DNA of 64,000 bases from an uncultured Acidimicrobiales bacterium (GTDB lineage: Bacteria; Actinomycetota; Acidimicrobiia; Acidimicrobiales; SHLQ01): positions 62,001 to 126,000 of the forward strand of contig CALHYX010000035.1 in assembly GCA_938041035.1 (NCBI GenBank). The letters run 5' to 3'. The notes beneath the pieces are model-generated. The model saw nothing but the letters and a program-made list of their open reading frames with translations. It was not told the DNA's origin and did no database searches. The position numbers were made by a program, and so were the translations under genes. Within the stretch, counting starts at the first letter, position 1. Each line of letters opens with the position of its first letter. Of the stretch, positions 9,025 to 15,791 are shown piece after piece.

Positions 9025-10785
9025 GTGTTCTCCAAGGTTCTCATCGCCAACAGAGGCGAAATTGCAGTCCGAGTGATCCGAGCATGCCAGGAGCTCGGCG
9101 TCACAACCGTCGCCGTGTACTCCGAGCTGGATCGCGATGCCCTCCACGTGCGGCTCGCCGACGAGGCCTATGCGCTGGGCGGCCAGACCGCCGCCGAGAG
9201 TTACCTCAACACCGACGCCATCCTCGACGCCATCGAGCGCAGCGGCGCCGAGGCGGTGCACCCCGGCTACGGCTTCTTCAGCGAGAACGCCGACTTCGCC
9301 CGGGCGATCACCGAGCGCGGGGTGACGTTCATCGGTCCGCCGCCGGCCGCCATCGAGGTCATGGGCGACAAGATCTCCGCCCGTGAAGCGGCCGAGAACG
9401 TCGGTGTGCACGGGGTCCCCGGAACCACCGAGCTCATCACCTCCCCCGATCAGGTACGGGCGTTCGGCGCCGAGTACGGCTACCCGGTCGCCATCAAGGC
9501 CGCCTATGGCGGTGGCGGTCGCGGCATGAAGGTGGTGCCCGACGAGGCATCGATCGAAGAGGCCATCGAGTCCGCGCAGCGCGAGGCCCTCGCCTACTTC
9601 GGCCGCGACGAGATCTACATGGAGCGCTACCTCACCAAGCCGCGCCACGTCGAGGTGCAGGTCATCTCCGACACCGCCGGGAACCACATCTCGCTCGGCA
9701 CCCGCGACTGTTCGGCCCAGCGCCGCCACCAGAAGCTAATCGAGGAAGCCCCGGCGCCGGGAATCGCGCCGGAGATCCTCACCGCGATGGGCGAAGCGGC
9801 CGTCAAGGTTGCCGCCGGCTGCGACTACGTGAACGCCGGCACGGTCGAGTTCCTGTACGAGGACGGCGAGTTCTTCTATCTCGAGATGAACACCCGCCTC
9901 CAGGTCGAGCACCCGGTGAGCGAGCTCGTCACCGGCCTCGACCTCGTCGAACTCCAACTGCGCGTCGCGGCGGGCGAACCGCTGCCGTTCACCCAGGACG
10001 ACATCGAGATCTCCGGGCACGCCATCGAAATCCGCATCAACGCCGAGGATCCGGCCGGCGGGGCGTTCCTGCCCTCCCCTGGTCCGATCACGGCGCTGCG
10101 CCCACCCGACGGCTACGGCGTTCGCTTCGACGGCGGCTACGAAGCCGGCGACGAGATCAGCCAGTACTACGACAACCTGGTCGGCAAGGTCATCGTTTGG
10201 GGCCGGGACCGCGCCACTGCGATCAAGCGGGCCATCCGGGCGTTGCGCGAACTCGAAATCGAGGGGGTGGCCACCACCGTGCCCGCCGATCTCGCCATCC
10301 TCGAACACGCCGACTTCGCCGCCAACGAGCACTCGACGAAGTGGGTTGAGGAAGTACTCGACCTGTCCGACGTGCGCGCCGATGCTCCGGCCTCCTCGCC
10401 GGACGAGGACGACAAGGTCCGCCGCAACATCGACGTCGAGGTCAACGGAAAGCGCTTCTCGGTCAGCATGTGGGTACCCGAGCAGGCCGCGGTTGCCTCG
10501 GCCGGCGGCGGAACCGCCCGGCCGCGCCGATCCGGCGGCGGCAGCGGATCCGGCGGCGGCGCCAGCAACGGCGAGGTCGCGGTTCCCATGCAGGGCACCA
10601 TCGTCAAGATCACGGTCGCCGAAGGCGACACCGTGGCCGCCGGCGACACCGTGTGCGTGCTCGAAGCCATGAAGATGGAAAACAACATCGCCGCCGACGT
10701 CGACGGCACCATCAGCGCCATTCGGGTGGCCGAGGGCGACGCGGTCGGCACCGGCGACGTCGTCGTGGTGATCGATCCGGCGTAA
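9025..10785 (+). CDS. biotin carboxylase / biotin carboxyl carrier fusion (acyl-CoA carboxylase alpha subunit)
   Basis: A 586-residue alpha subunit of an acetyl/propionyl-CoA carboxylase, carboxylating its own biotin with ATP and bicarbonate. The biotin carboxylase part starts KVLIANRGEIAVRVIRAC, has the ATP-grasp glycine loop AAYGGGGRGMK and the EMNTRLQVEHPV site. A Gly/Ser-rich linker around 490-515 leads to a C-terminal biotinyl domain with the acceptor lysine K550 in EAMKMEN. The architecture matches actinobacterial AccA-type subunits. The GTG start at 9025 fits the family N-terminus exactly. The beta (carboxyltransferase) subunit is not in the window. Confidence 0.93.
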   Translation: MFSKVLIANRGEIAVRVIRACQELGVTTVAVYSELDRDALHVRLADEAYALGGQTAAESYLNTDAILDAIERSGAEAVHPGYGFFSENADFARAITERGVTFIGPPPAAIEVMGDKISAREAAENVGVHGVPGTTELITSPDQVRAFGAEYGYPVAIKAAYGGGGRGMKVVPDEASIEEAIESAQREALAYFGRDEIYMERYLTKPRHVEVQVISDTAGNHISLGTRDCSAQRRHQKLIEEAPAPGIAPEILTAMGEAAVKVAAGCDYVNAGTVEFLYEDGEFFYLEMNTRLQVEHPVSELVTGLDLVELQLRVAAGEPLPFTQDDIEISGHAIEIRINAEDPAGGAFLPSPGPITALRPPDGYGVRFDGGYEAGDEISQYYDNLVGKVIVWGRDRATAIKRAIRALRELEIEGVATTVPADLAILEHADFAANEHSTKWVEEVLDLSDVRADAPASSPDEDDKVRRNIDVEVNGKRFSVSMWVPEQAAVASAGGGTARPRRSGGGSGSGGGASNGEVAVPMQGTIVKITVAEGDTVAAGDTVCVLEAMKMENNIAADVDGTISAIRVAEGDAVGTGDVVVVIDPA

Positions 10786-10796
10786 CGCCGAGCGGC

Positions 10797-12158
10797 CTAT
10801 TCGGCGGCTTCGACCAACACTTCGCCCAGGGTGGGGTGCACCAGCAACGAATCGACCAGGTGTTGCACGGTCAACCCGGCGGTGACCGCCAGGGCGATGA
10901 TGCCGATGAGTTCGGCCGCGTGGCGACCGACTATGGACCCGCCGAGCACGACGCCCGTGGCGGGGTCCGACACCAGCTTGACGAATCCGCGGGCGTCGTC
11001 GTTGATCAACGCCTTGGCCGAGACCGAAAACGGCACCTTGGTGACCCGGATCTTGCGGCCGGTCGCGAACGCGTCGGCCTCGGCGAGACCCACGTCGGCG
11101 ATCTCGGGCTCGGTGAAGATCGCCGAGGCGGCCTTGTCGTAGTCGAGGTGGCTGTGGGGCAGGTCGTGCATGCCCATGACGTGCTCGGCGATCTTGCGGC
11201 CCTGCATCGACGCCACCGACGACAGCGGGAGCTTGCCCGACAGGTCACCGGCGGCATAGATGTGCGGCACCGATGACCGGCAGTGGTGATCGATCGGCAC
11301 GTAGCCCCACTCGTTGACCTCGACCCCGGCCGCTTCGAGGTTGAGCCCGTCGGAGTTCGGCACCGAACCAATAGCCATGATGGCGTGGGACCCCTCGGCG
11401 ATTCGTCCGTCCGAGCACGACACCCGCACGATGTCGCCCTGGCGTTCGATGCCGGTGGCCCGAGCGCCTTTGAACAACTCGACCCCGCGGGCCAGGAAGT
11501 TCTCTTCGAGCGCGGCGGCGACCTCGGGGTCCTTGGCCGGCAGAACCTGCTGGCGGCTGACGATGAGGGTGACGTCGGCACCGAAGCTCGAGAACATGTG
11601 CACGAACTCCACACCGGTGACCCCGGAGCCGACCACGATCAGCTTGGTCGGCATCTCCGCGGGCGGGTAGGCGTGGCGGGTGGTGAGGACCCGTTCGCCG
11701 TCGATCTCGGCCCAGTCGGGCAGCCGGGGCCGGCTACCGGTGCTGAGCACGACGGCATCGGCTTCGAGCGTGATCTCGCCGTCGTCGGTTTCGGCCACGA
11801 CTTCGTGCGGCCCGACCATCTTTCCGAAGCCGTCGATCATGCGAACGCCCTGGCTCTCCAGCAGCGCCCGCCCCGAGCTCGCCAACCGGGCCTCGATGGA
11901 GGCCAACCGGTTGCTGAGGTTGTCGCGATCGACCTCGGGCGTCACATCGTGGAGCCCCATGCCCTTGGATCGGGCGAGAAACGACATCGCTCCACCGGTC
12001 GCGATCATGGCCTTGCTGGGAATGCAGTCCCACAGGTGGGCGGCGCCACCGATCACATCGCGCTCGATCAGGGTGACCTCGGCGCCCAACCGGGCGGCAT
12101 AGGTGGCGGCGTTGGTACCGGCGGGGCCGCCGCCGATAATGACGAGTCGAATGGGCAT
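10797..12158 (-). CDS. lpdA: LpdA-like NAD(P)H:quinone oxidoreductase of the dihydrolipoamide dehydrogenase family
   Basis: A 453-residue FAD/NAD flavoprotein: FAD motif IGGGPAGTNAA (8-18), NAD motif VGSGVTGVEF, second FAD motif IYAAGDLSG, and C-terminal dimerisation domain. The redox-site segment reads GGAAHLWDCIPSK: only C45 is present and the partner cysteine of the usual CXXXXC is A40. M. tuberculosis LpdA (Rv3303c) likewise lacks the disulfide and reduces quinones, so that role is inferred here. A C-terminal HPTLGE (H441, E446) is present. No lipoamide-dependent dehydrogenase genes adjoin. TAGATT lies 7 nt before the ATG. Confidence 0.8.
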   Translation of the reverse strand: MPIRLVIIGGGPAGTNAATYAARLGAEVTLIERDVIGGAAHLWDCIPSKAMIATGGAMSFLARSKGMGLHDVTPEVDRDNLSNRLASIEARLASSGRALLESQGVRMIDGFGKMVGPHEVVAETDDGEITLEADAVVLSTGSRPRLPDWAEIDGERVLTTRHAYPPAEMPTKLIVVGSGVTGVEFVHMFSSFGADVTLIVSRQQVLPAKDPEVAAALEENFLARGVELFKGARATGIERQGDIVRVSCSDGRIAEGSHAIMAIGSVPNSDGLNLEAAGVEVNEWGYVPIDHHCRSSVPHIYAAGDLSGKLPLSSVASMQGRKIAEHVMGMHDLPHSHLDYDKAASAIFTEPEIADVGLAEADAFATGRKIRVTKVPFSVSAKALINDDARGFVKLVSDPATGVVLGGSIVGRHAAELIGIIALAVTAGLTVQHLVDSLLVHPTLGEVLVEAAE

Positions 12159-12165
12159 GGCCGCA

Positions 12166-12171
12166 AATCTA
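12166..12171 (-). promoter_or_regulatory. -10 box (TAGATT) for lpdA
   Basis: TAGATT on the minus strand lies 7 nt before the lpdA ATG, in the 115-bp divergent gap. Confidence 0.45.
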
Positions 12172-12202
12172 CCGGCGACCGGCCGCGACGGATCGGATAC
12201 GC

Positions 12203-12227
12203 ACGGTTCCCCGGCGACGGGAACCGT
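12203..12227. repeat. perfect 9-bp inverted repeat between divergent genes
   Basis: ACGGTTCCC and GGGAACCGT flank a 7-nt spacer (CGGCGAC). It lies between the two divergent promoters and has no T-run, so an operator is more likely than a terminator. The binding protein is unknown. Confidence 0.4.
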
Positions 12228-12260
12228 CCGTCGCGCTCACAATCAGCGGCCGGGAGTCGA

Positions 12261-12266
12261 TAGAGT
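12261..12266 (+). promoter_or_regulatory. -10 box (TAGAGT), leaderless type
   Basis: TAGAGT lies 7 nt before the ATG at 12274 of the small membrane protein gene. Confidence 0.4.
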
Positions 12267-12273
12267 CGACGAG

Positions 12274-12495
12274 ATGTTCGCCTACTTCGATGCCGGAACC
12301 GGATCCATGTTGCTCTCCGCCGTAGCGGCGGGGGCGGCCGGCATCGCCCTGTTCTTCAGCACCGGCTGGCAGCGGGTGAAATCCCGCTTTGGTGGGGGCT
12401 CATCCACCGCGGCCACCGACGAGGACGCGCTCGACGGCATCGAAGGCCTCGATGACGATCTCGCCGAGATCGACGACGCCGAGCTGAACCTGTAG
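12274..12495 (+). CDS. small membrane protein with DAGTGSML motif
   Basis: A 73-residue protein with N-terminus MFAYFDAGTGSMLL, one membrane segment (about 12-30), a basic stretch WQRVKSRF at the cytoplasmic border and an acidic C-terminal tail. The start resembles a recurrent small-protein motif, YxDPGTGS followed by a hydrophobic helix, that I know from polysaccharide and sulfatase gene neighbourhoods. No function is assigned. It converges 2 bp from the CDP-glycerol transferase-like gene. The ATG at 12274 is supported by the preceding TAGAGT; longer readings of this frame start inside lpdA. Confidence 0.7.
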   Translation: MFAYFDAGTGSMLLSAVAAGAAGIALFFSTGWQRVKSRFGGGSSTAATDEDALDGIEGLDDDLAEIDDAELNL

Positions 12496-12497
12496 CG

Positions 12498-13634
12498 CTA
12501 CCCCTCGGCGAGCGCCTTGGCGGCGTTGGCCACCCAGCTCGCTGCGGCTTCGTCGCTTTCGCCGACGTTATACACGTACTCATCGCGCAGCGCGGCCGCC
12601 CGTGAGGCGAAAGCCGCCTGGTCCCCGACCAGTTCGTTCACCGCGGGCACGACGTCGGCGATGGCGTCGACGTCGATCTGGTGGCCAATGTCGCTGCGCA
12701 GCGCCCGTTCGATGGGCTCGATGCCAATGTCTTGCCACTGGGGATTGTTGATCTTTGGCGGCACGTTCACCGAGATCACCGGCCGTTCGAGGCCGAGGGC
12801 GTATTCGAAGGCGGCTCCCGACCAGTCGCTGACCAGAACCGAGGACGTGAGCAACGACGACCGGTCCCGAATGTCGGTCTCGACCCGCAGGTTGCCCAGC
12901 CCGGCGAGTTCGGCTTCGAGTTTGGCTCCAGTGTCGGGGTGGTAGCGCACCGTCATCGGGTGCAACCGGATGATGACCTCGTAACCGGCGCCGAGCAGAT
13001 GGCGGGCGACCTCGGTGCCTTCGGTGCGTTCCATCATGGCGTCCGGACCCCACGTGCCGGCGAGCACGACCCGACCATCGACGCGATCGGCCGCCGCGGC
13101 TTCGGCGACGAGCTGATCGAGCCGGCCGTAGCCGTGCTTGAGCAGCCGCTTGCGCTTCGTGCCGTAGTGCTCCTCGGCGGCTCGGATCTCCTTGGCGTGG
13201 TGAGGGCCGACGCACAAGACGGTGTCGAACTCGTCGAACGCGCCGGGCCGGTACACCATGTGGGTGCTGACCAGCGCGTGGAAGAGGTACACGTAGTGCA
13301 CCGGGTTGATCGAGCGTTTGACGTCGTAGGTGCCGAGATCCGGCGTTGTCGTGAGCACGATGTCGGCTTCGAGCCCGCGAAACGCCATCGTGCGGACCGA
13401 ACCGTCGCCGATGAAGAACGATTCGAGCCCGGCGTGATCGCGCTCGAAGATCGGGTCGTCGACCTCGGACGTGAGATAGGAGATGCGAACGCCGTGATGG
13501 TCGAGCAACCGGTCGACCACCGGCCCGAGGTGGGCCCAGTCGTTGCGGCTTTCGGCGTAGACCACGATGTTGCGCCAGCTCGGGTCCTGCTTACGGAACC
13601 GCTTCCACGCGGCCTTTTCCTCGCGGCGGCTCAT
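12498..13634 (-). CDS. CDP-glycerol glycerophosphotransferase-like (TagB/TagF family) protein
   Basis: A 378-residue cytoplasmic GT-B-like protein of the CDP-glycerol:poly(glycerophosphate) transferase family, which builds teichoic-acid-type chains. Family features visible are VHYVYLFHALVSTHMVY in the first half, VLAGTWGPD, IIRLHPMT and the C-terminal SSVLVSDWSGAAFEYALGLERPV loop; the family's catalytic histidines probably include those in FHALVSTH and RLHPM. The start ATG 13632-13634 is preferred over 13649 because GGGAG precedes it. It could instead act on another polyol-phosphate glycan. No CDP-glycerol synthesis gene is in the window. Confidence 0.8.
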   Translation of the reverse strand: MSRREEKAAWKRFRKQDPSWRNIVVYAESRNDWAHLGPVVDRLLDHHGVRISYLTSEVDDPIFERDHAGLESFFIGDGSVRTMAFRGLEADIVLTTTPDLGTYDVKRSINPVHYVYLFHALVSTHMVYRPGAFDEFDTVLCVGPHHAKEIRAAEEHYGTKRKRLLKHGYGRLDQLVAEAAAADRVDGRVVLAGTWGPDAMMERTEGTEVARHLLGAGYEVIIRLHPMTVRYHPDTGAKLEAELAGLGNLRVETDIRDRSSLLTSSVLVSDWSGAAFEYALGLERPVISVNVPPKINNPQWQDIGIEPIERALRSDIGHQIDVDAIADVVPAVNELVGDQAAFASRAAALRDEYVYNVGESDEAAASWVANAAKALAEG

Positions 13635-13722
13635 CGGGGGCTCCCGCAAGCGGACGCGGCGGGTACGGGTCGGTTCAGCATCGGATCAGACTAGACCGAG
13701 CCATCGCTGCGTCCGACCCGGG

Positions 13723-14193
13723 TCAGCTGATGACGATGCCGGCCAACGCCTCGTTCGCCACGGGGGTCAAGACGTTGCGCATTCGGTGACTGCCGATGAC
13801 CGTGTACAGACAGAACGCCCGATCGTTCTCGGTGAAGAACTGCTGTTGGCCACCCTGGCCGGCCTGCGGTCGCTGGAGGGTGTGGGTGGCGAAATCGTCG
13901 GCCTTGAGCTCGGCGGGGCGACGGTGATCGAATAGCGCGGTGCCCACGGAGTCGTCGCCGTATTCGACCAGGCAGACCAGCACGCCGCGGCGGCCCATGA
14001 CCTCGACCGCACCGCTGCCGAAGTCGCCCCGATTCGGCGGCAGGGCAAAGTTGGCGAGGTGCAGGGTCGGGTTCTCGACCCCTTCGGCCGCGGTGCTCTC
14101 CAGGTCGACCTCGCGCCGGAAGATGGCGCCATCCCAGCCGGTGGGCAGGTTGGCGGAAAGCCCAAAGGCCTCGATGGTGTCGCGCTGTCTCAT
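13723..14193 (-). CDS. hypothetical protein downstream of a mini-ORF relay
   Basis: A 156-residue soluble protein that I do not recognise. It begins MRQRDTIEAFGLSANLPTGW, has an NFALPPNRGDFGSGAVEVMG segment, lacks signal or membrane segments, and contains only two or three cysteines. Its ATG (14191-14193) is the last of four copies of a 14-bp repeat; the earlier copies encode three five-codon frames ending on the next ATG. It follows the multi-TM gene by 127 bp and is probably cotranscribed with the Mau-like genes, but nothing links its function to them. Confidence 0.7.
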   Translation of the reverse strand: MRQRDTIEAFGLSANLPTGWDGAIFRREVDLESTAAEGVENPTLHLANFALPPNRGDFGSGAVEVMGRRGVLVCLVEYGDDSVGTALFDHRRPAELKADDFATHTLQRPQAGQGGQQQFFTENDRAFCLYTVIGSHRMRNVLTPVANEALAGIVIS

Positions 14194-14243
14194 GCGTTCT
14201 GGCTCATGCGTTCTGTCTCATGCGTTCTGTCTCATGCGTTCTC
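14188..14243. repeat. four tandem copies of a 14-bp unit, each carrying an ATG
   Basis: Plus-strand unit TCTCATGCGTTCTG with single-base variants. On the minus strand each of the first three copies reads ATG AGM CAG AAC GCA TGA (M = A or C), the stop overlapping the ATG of the next copy; the fourth ATG opens the 156-residue gene. Confidence 0.9.
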
Positions 14244-14246
14244 CCC
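14241..14246 (-). promoter_or_regulatory. Shine-Dalgarno (GGGGAG) before the first mini-ORF
   Basis: GGGGAG on the minus strand lies 5 nt before the first ATG of the repeat array (14233-14235), not before the real gene, which has no ribosome binding site of its own. Confidence 0.5.
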
Positions 14247-14298
14247 GGGCCACGGCGCGCCCGCTGGGCCTTCGATCTCGGTAGCGATCCCCGCCGGG

Positions 14299-14340
14299 TT
14301 CATCCCACCACCAGCAGCATTCATCCCACCACCAGCAGTA
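14299..14340. repeat. 21-bp tandem duplication at the 3' end of the multi-TM gene
   Basis: Two copies of TTCATCCCACCACCAGCAG plus CA or TA. On the minus strand one copy is the last codons and stop of the membrane gene (LLVVG stop); the other repeats them directly after it as MLLVVG stop. Confidence 0.9.
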
Positions 14341-14917
14341 GGGCGGCGAACCCGGCGGCCAGCCCCAGCGATCCGCCGGCGAACAGGCGCACCGGGGCCG
14401 CCTGTTCGGCGAGCTCGCGGTGGAACTGGCGCAGACGGTCCGGGTGGTCGATGCCCCGACCGGCGAGGATCAACAGACCCCGGGTGAGGCCGAAGACCAA
14501 CCCGATGAACACGGAGCCGAGCAACGGGCCGGCGAGCATGGCGGTGATGATCGTGACGTAGACGGCGACCGTCGTGATGTAGGTCACCACCCCCAAACCG
14601 AGCTGCAGGCCGAATCCCAGGCCGTAGACCCAACCGCGATAGGTGCCCAGCCAGTCCTCGTTGACCTGGCGGTGCCACGACGGCAACGGCTGGCCCTTGC
14701 GGGCGAGTTCGACGACCAGGCCGGCAACGGCGGCGATGACGACGATGATCACCCGCACGTCGAATCCGAGCAGGGCGACGAGCGGCCAGCCGAGGGCGCC
14801 GGCGAGGGCTCCCAGCGCGGTGCCGCCGAGGGCTGAGCCGACGACGTAGGCGCCGACGGTCAGGGTCCAGTTGTTGTTGCGAGTCCGCTCCCCGAGCGGA
14901 TGGATGCTCGAAAGCAT
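14321..14917 (-). CDS. multi-TM membrane protein, possibly MauF/CcdA-like
   Basis: A 198-residue protein with about four to five hydrophobic segments: two near 22-65, a soluble loop with ARKGQPLPSWHRQVNEDWLGTY split by a basic patch, then paired glycine-rich helices (YGLGFGLQLGLGVVTYITT and VFIGLVFGLTRGLL) and a C-terminal helix. The paired helices resemble CcdA/MauF-type thiol transport proteins, but I see no conserved cysteine pair, so the assignment is tentative. The ATG at 14917 has a GAGGGG Shine-Dalgarno sequence. It follows the MauD-like gene and probably belongs to the same operon. Confidence 0.7.
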   Translation of the reverse strand: MLSSIHPLGERTRNNNWTLTVGAYVVGSALGGTALGALAGALGWPLVALLGFDVRVIIVVIAAVAGLVVELARKGQPLPSWHRQVNEDWLGTYRGWVYGLGFGLQLGLGVVTYITTVAVYVTIITAMLAGPLLGSVFIGLVFGLTRGLLILAGRGIDHPDRLRQFHRELAEQAAPVRLFAGGSLGLAAGFAALLLVVG

Positions 14918-14926
14918 CGATTCCCC

Positions 14927-14998
14927 TCAAGGTGACCAGGTCGACCGGATGGCGGCGACCATGGCGATGAGCACGCCGACAGCGACGAGTCCGTTCAT
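14927..14998 (-). CDS. possible 23-residue membrane peptide
   Basis: The short frame MNGLVAVGVLIAMVAAIRS plus TWSP would form one membrane helix. It lies in the 94-bp gap between the MauD-like and multi-TM genes. There is no clear ribosome binding site, so coding is uncertain. Confidence 0.25.
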   Translation of the reverse strand: MNGLVAVGVLIAMVAAIRSTWSP

Positions 14999-15011
14999 CG
15001 GTGCGGTCCGG

Positions 15012-15791
15012 TCACGGGCGGGCCTCCGGCGGTTCGCCACCCGGGTACAAGCTGGGATCGCCGGGCAGGATGCCGGCCCGCTCGAGTTCTTCGTCAGCGC
15101 GTTCCACCCGCTGGGCACCCCGGGCACGACTGCGGCGCGACGACCCGCCTTTGGTGTCGAGGCCGGCATCGGCCATCGCCTGGCCGAGGAGATCCTGAAC
15201 CTGATCCCACGACGCGGCCGCCCCCTCGCCGAGGATGGCGCCTTCGGGGCCGTCGACGAGCAGGAAATAGGGGGCGACGGGCACTTCGTAGTCGTCCCAG
15301 GCCGACGACGATGCGACGAGGGTGACGCCGCGCGGCGCGAGCTCCTCGAGCCGAGCGGGGCTCTCGTTCTCGAGGCCCTTGGTGACGATGACGAGACGGG
15401 TATCGGCCCCGGGCAGCTCGCGACGGTCGGGATCGGCGAACGCTTCCCAGAAGTTGGCGCACGTGAGGCAACCGGTCGAGAGGAACGCGACGAGGGTCGA
15501 GTGGTCGACGCCGCTCACCGCGACCCGCAGGGAGCCACCGTCGGGCGTGTTGCCCAGCAGGTCCGACGCCGCCCGAACATCGGACGAGCGCGGCGTGGCC
15601 ACCCCGGGCCGGGTGCGGATGTCCGCATCGCTGCGGACCCCGTCGCGTTCATCGGCGTCGGGATCGAGCACATCGTTGAGCCCGAGCTCGTGCAGCGCCC
15701 GGAGTATTTCGGCATGACTGCGCAGGAGGCTGACCACCAGGAGCGTGAGCAGCCCGACCACGACGGCCAGCAGAACGACGAGCACGGTCAT
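15012..15791 (-). CDS. membrane-anchored thioredoxin-like protein (MauD-like)
   Basis: A 259-residue protein with an N-terminal membrane anchor (MTVLVVLLAVVVGLLTLLVV), a charged linker, then a thioredoxin-fold domain from about 95 with the CXXC site in STGCLTCANFWE, a following RLVIVTKGLE strand and the cis-Pro-like segment VPVAPYFLLVDG. This fits the MauD/TlpA type that handles disulfides outside the membrane. The start ATG at 15791 overlaps the stop of the cysteine-rich protein gene (ATGA). MauD with MauE is required for disulfide formation in the methylamine dehydrogenase light chain, so a role in folding the upstream gene product is inferred. Confidence 0.85.
   Translation of the reverse strand: MTVLVVLLAVVVGLLTLLVVSLLRSHAEILRALHELGLNDVLDPDADERDGVRSDADIRTRPGVATPRSSDVRAASDLLGNTPDGGSLRVAVSGVDHSTLVAFLSTGCLTCANFWEAFADPDRRELPGADTRLVIVTKGLENESPARLEELAPRGVTLVASSSAWDDYEVPVAPYFLLVDGPEGAILGEGAAASWDQVQDLLGQAMADAGLDTKGGSSRRSRARGAQRVERADEELERAGILPGDPSLYPGGEPPEARP

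Noticed and set aside
10797..12158. Dihydrolipoamide dehydrogenase
   Set aside because: The redox disulfide is incomplete (A40/C45) and no 2-oxoacid dehydrogenase genes adjoin.
12203..12227. Intrinsic terminator
   Set aside because: It has no T-run and lies between divergent gene starts, not after a gene.
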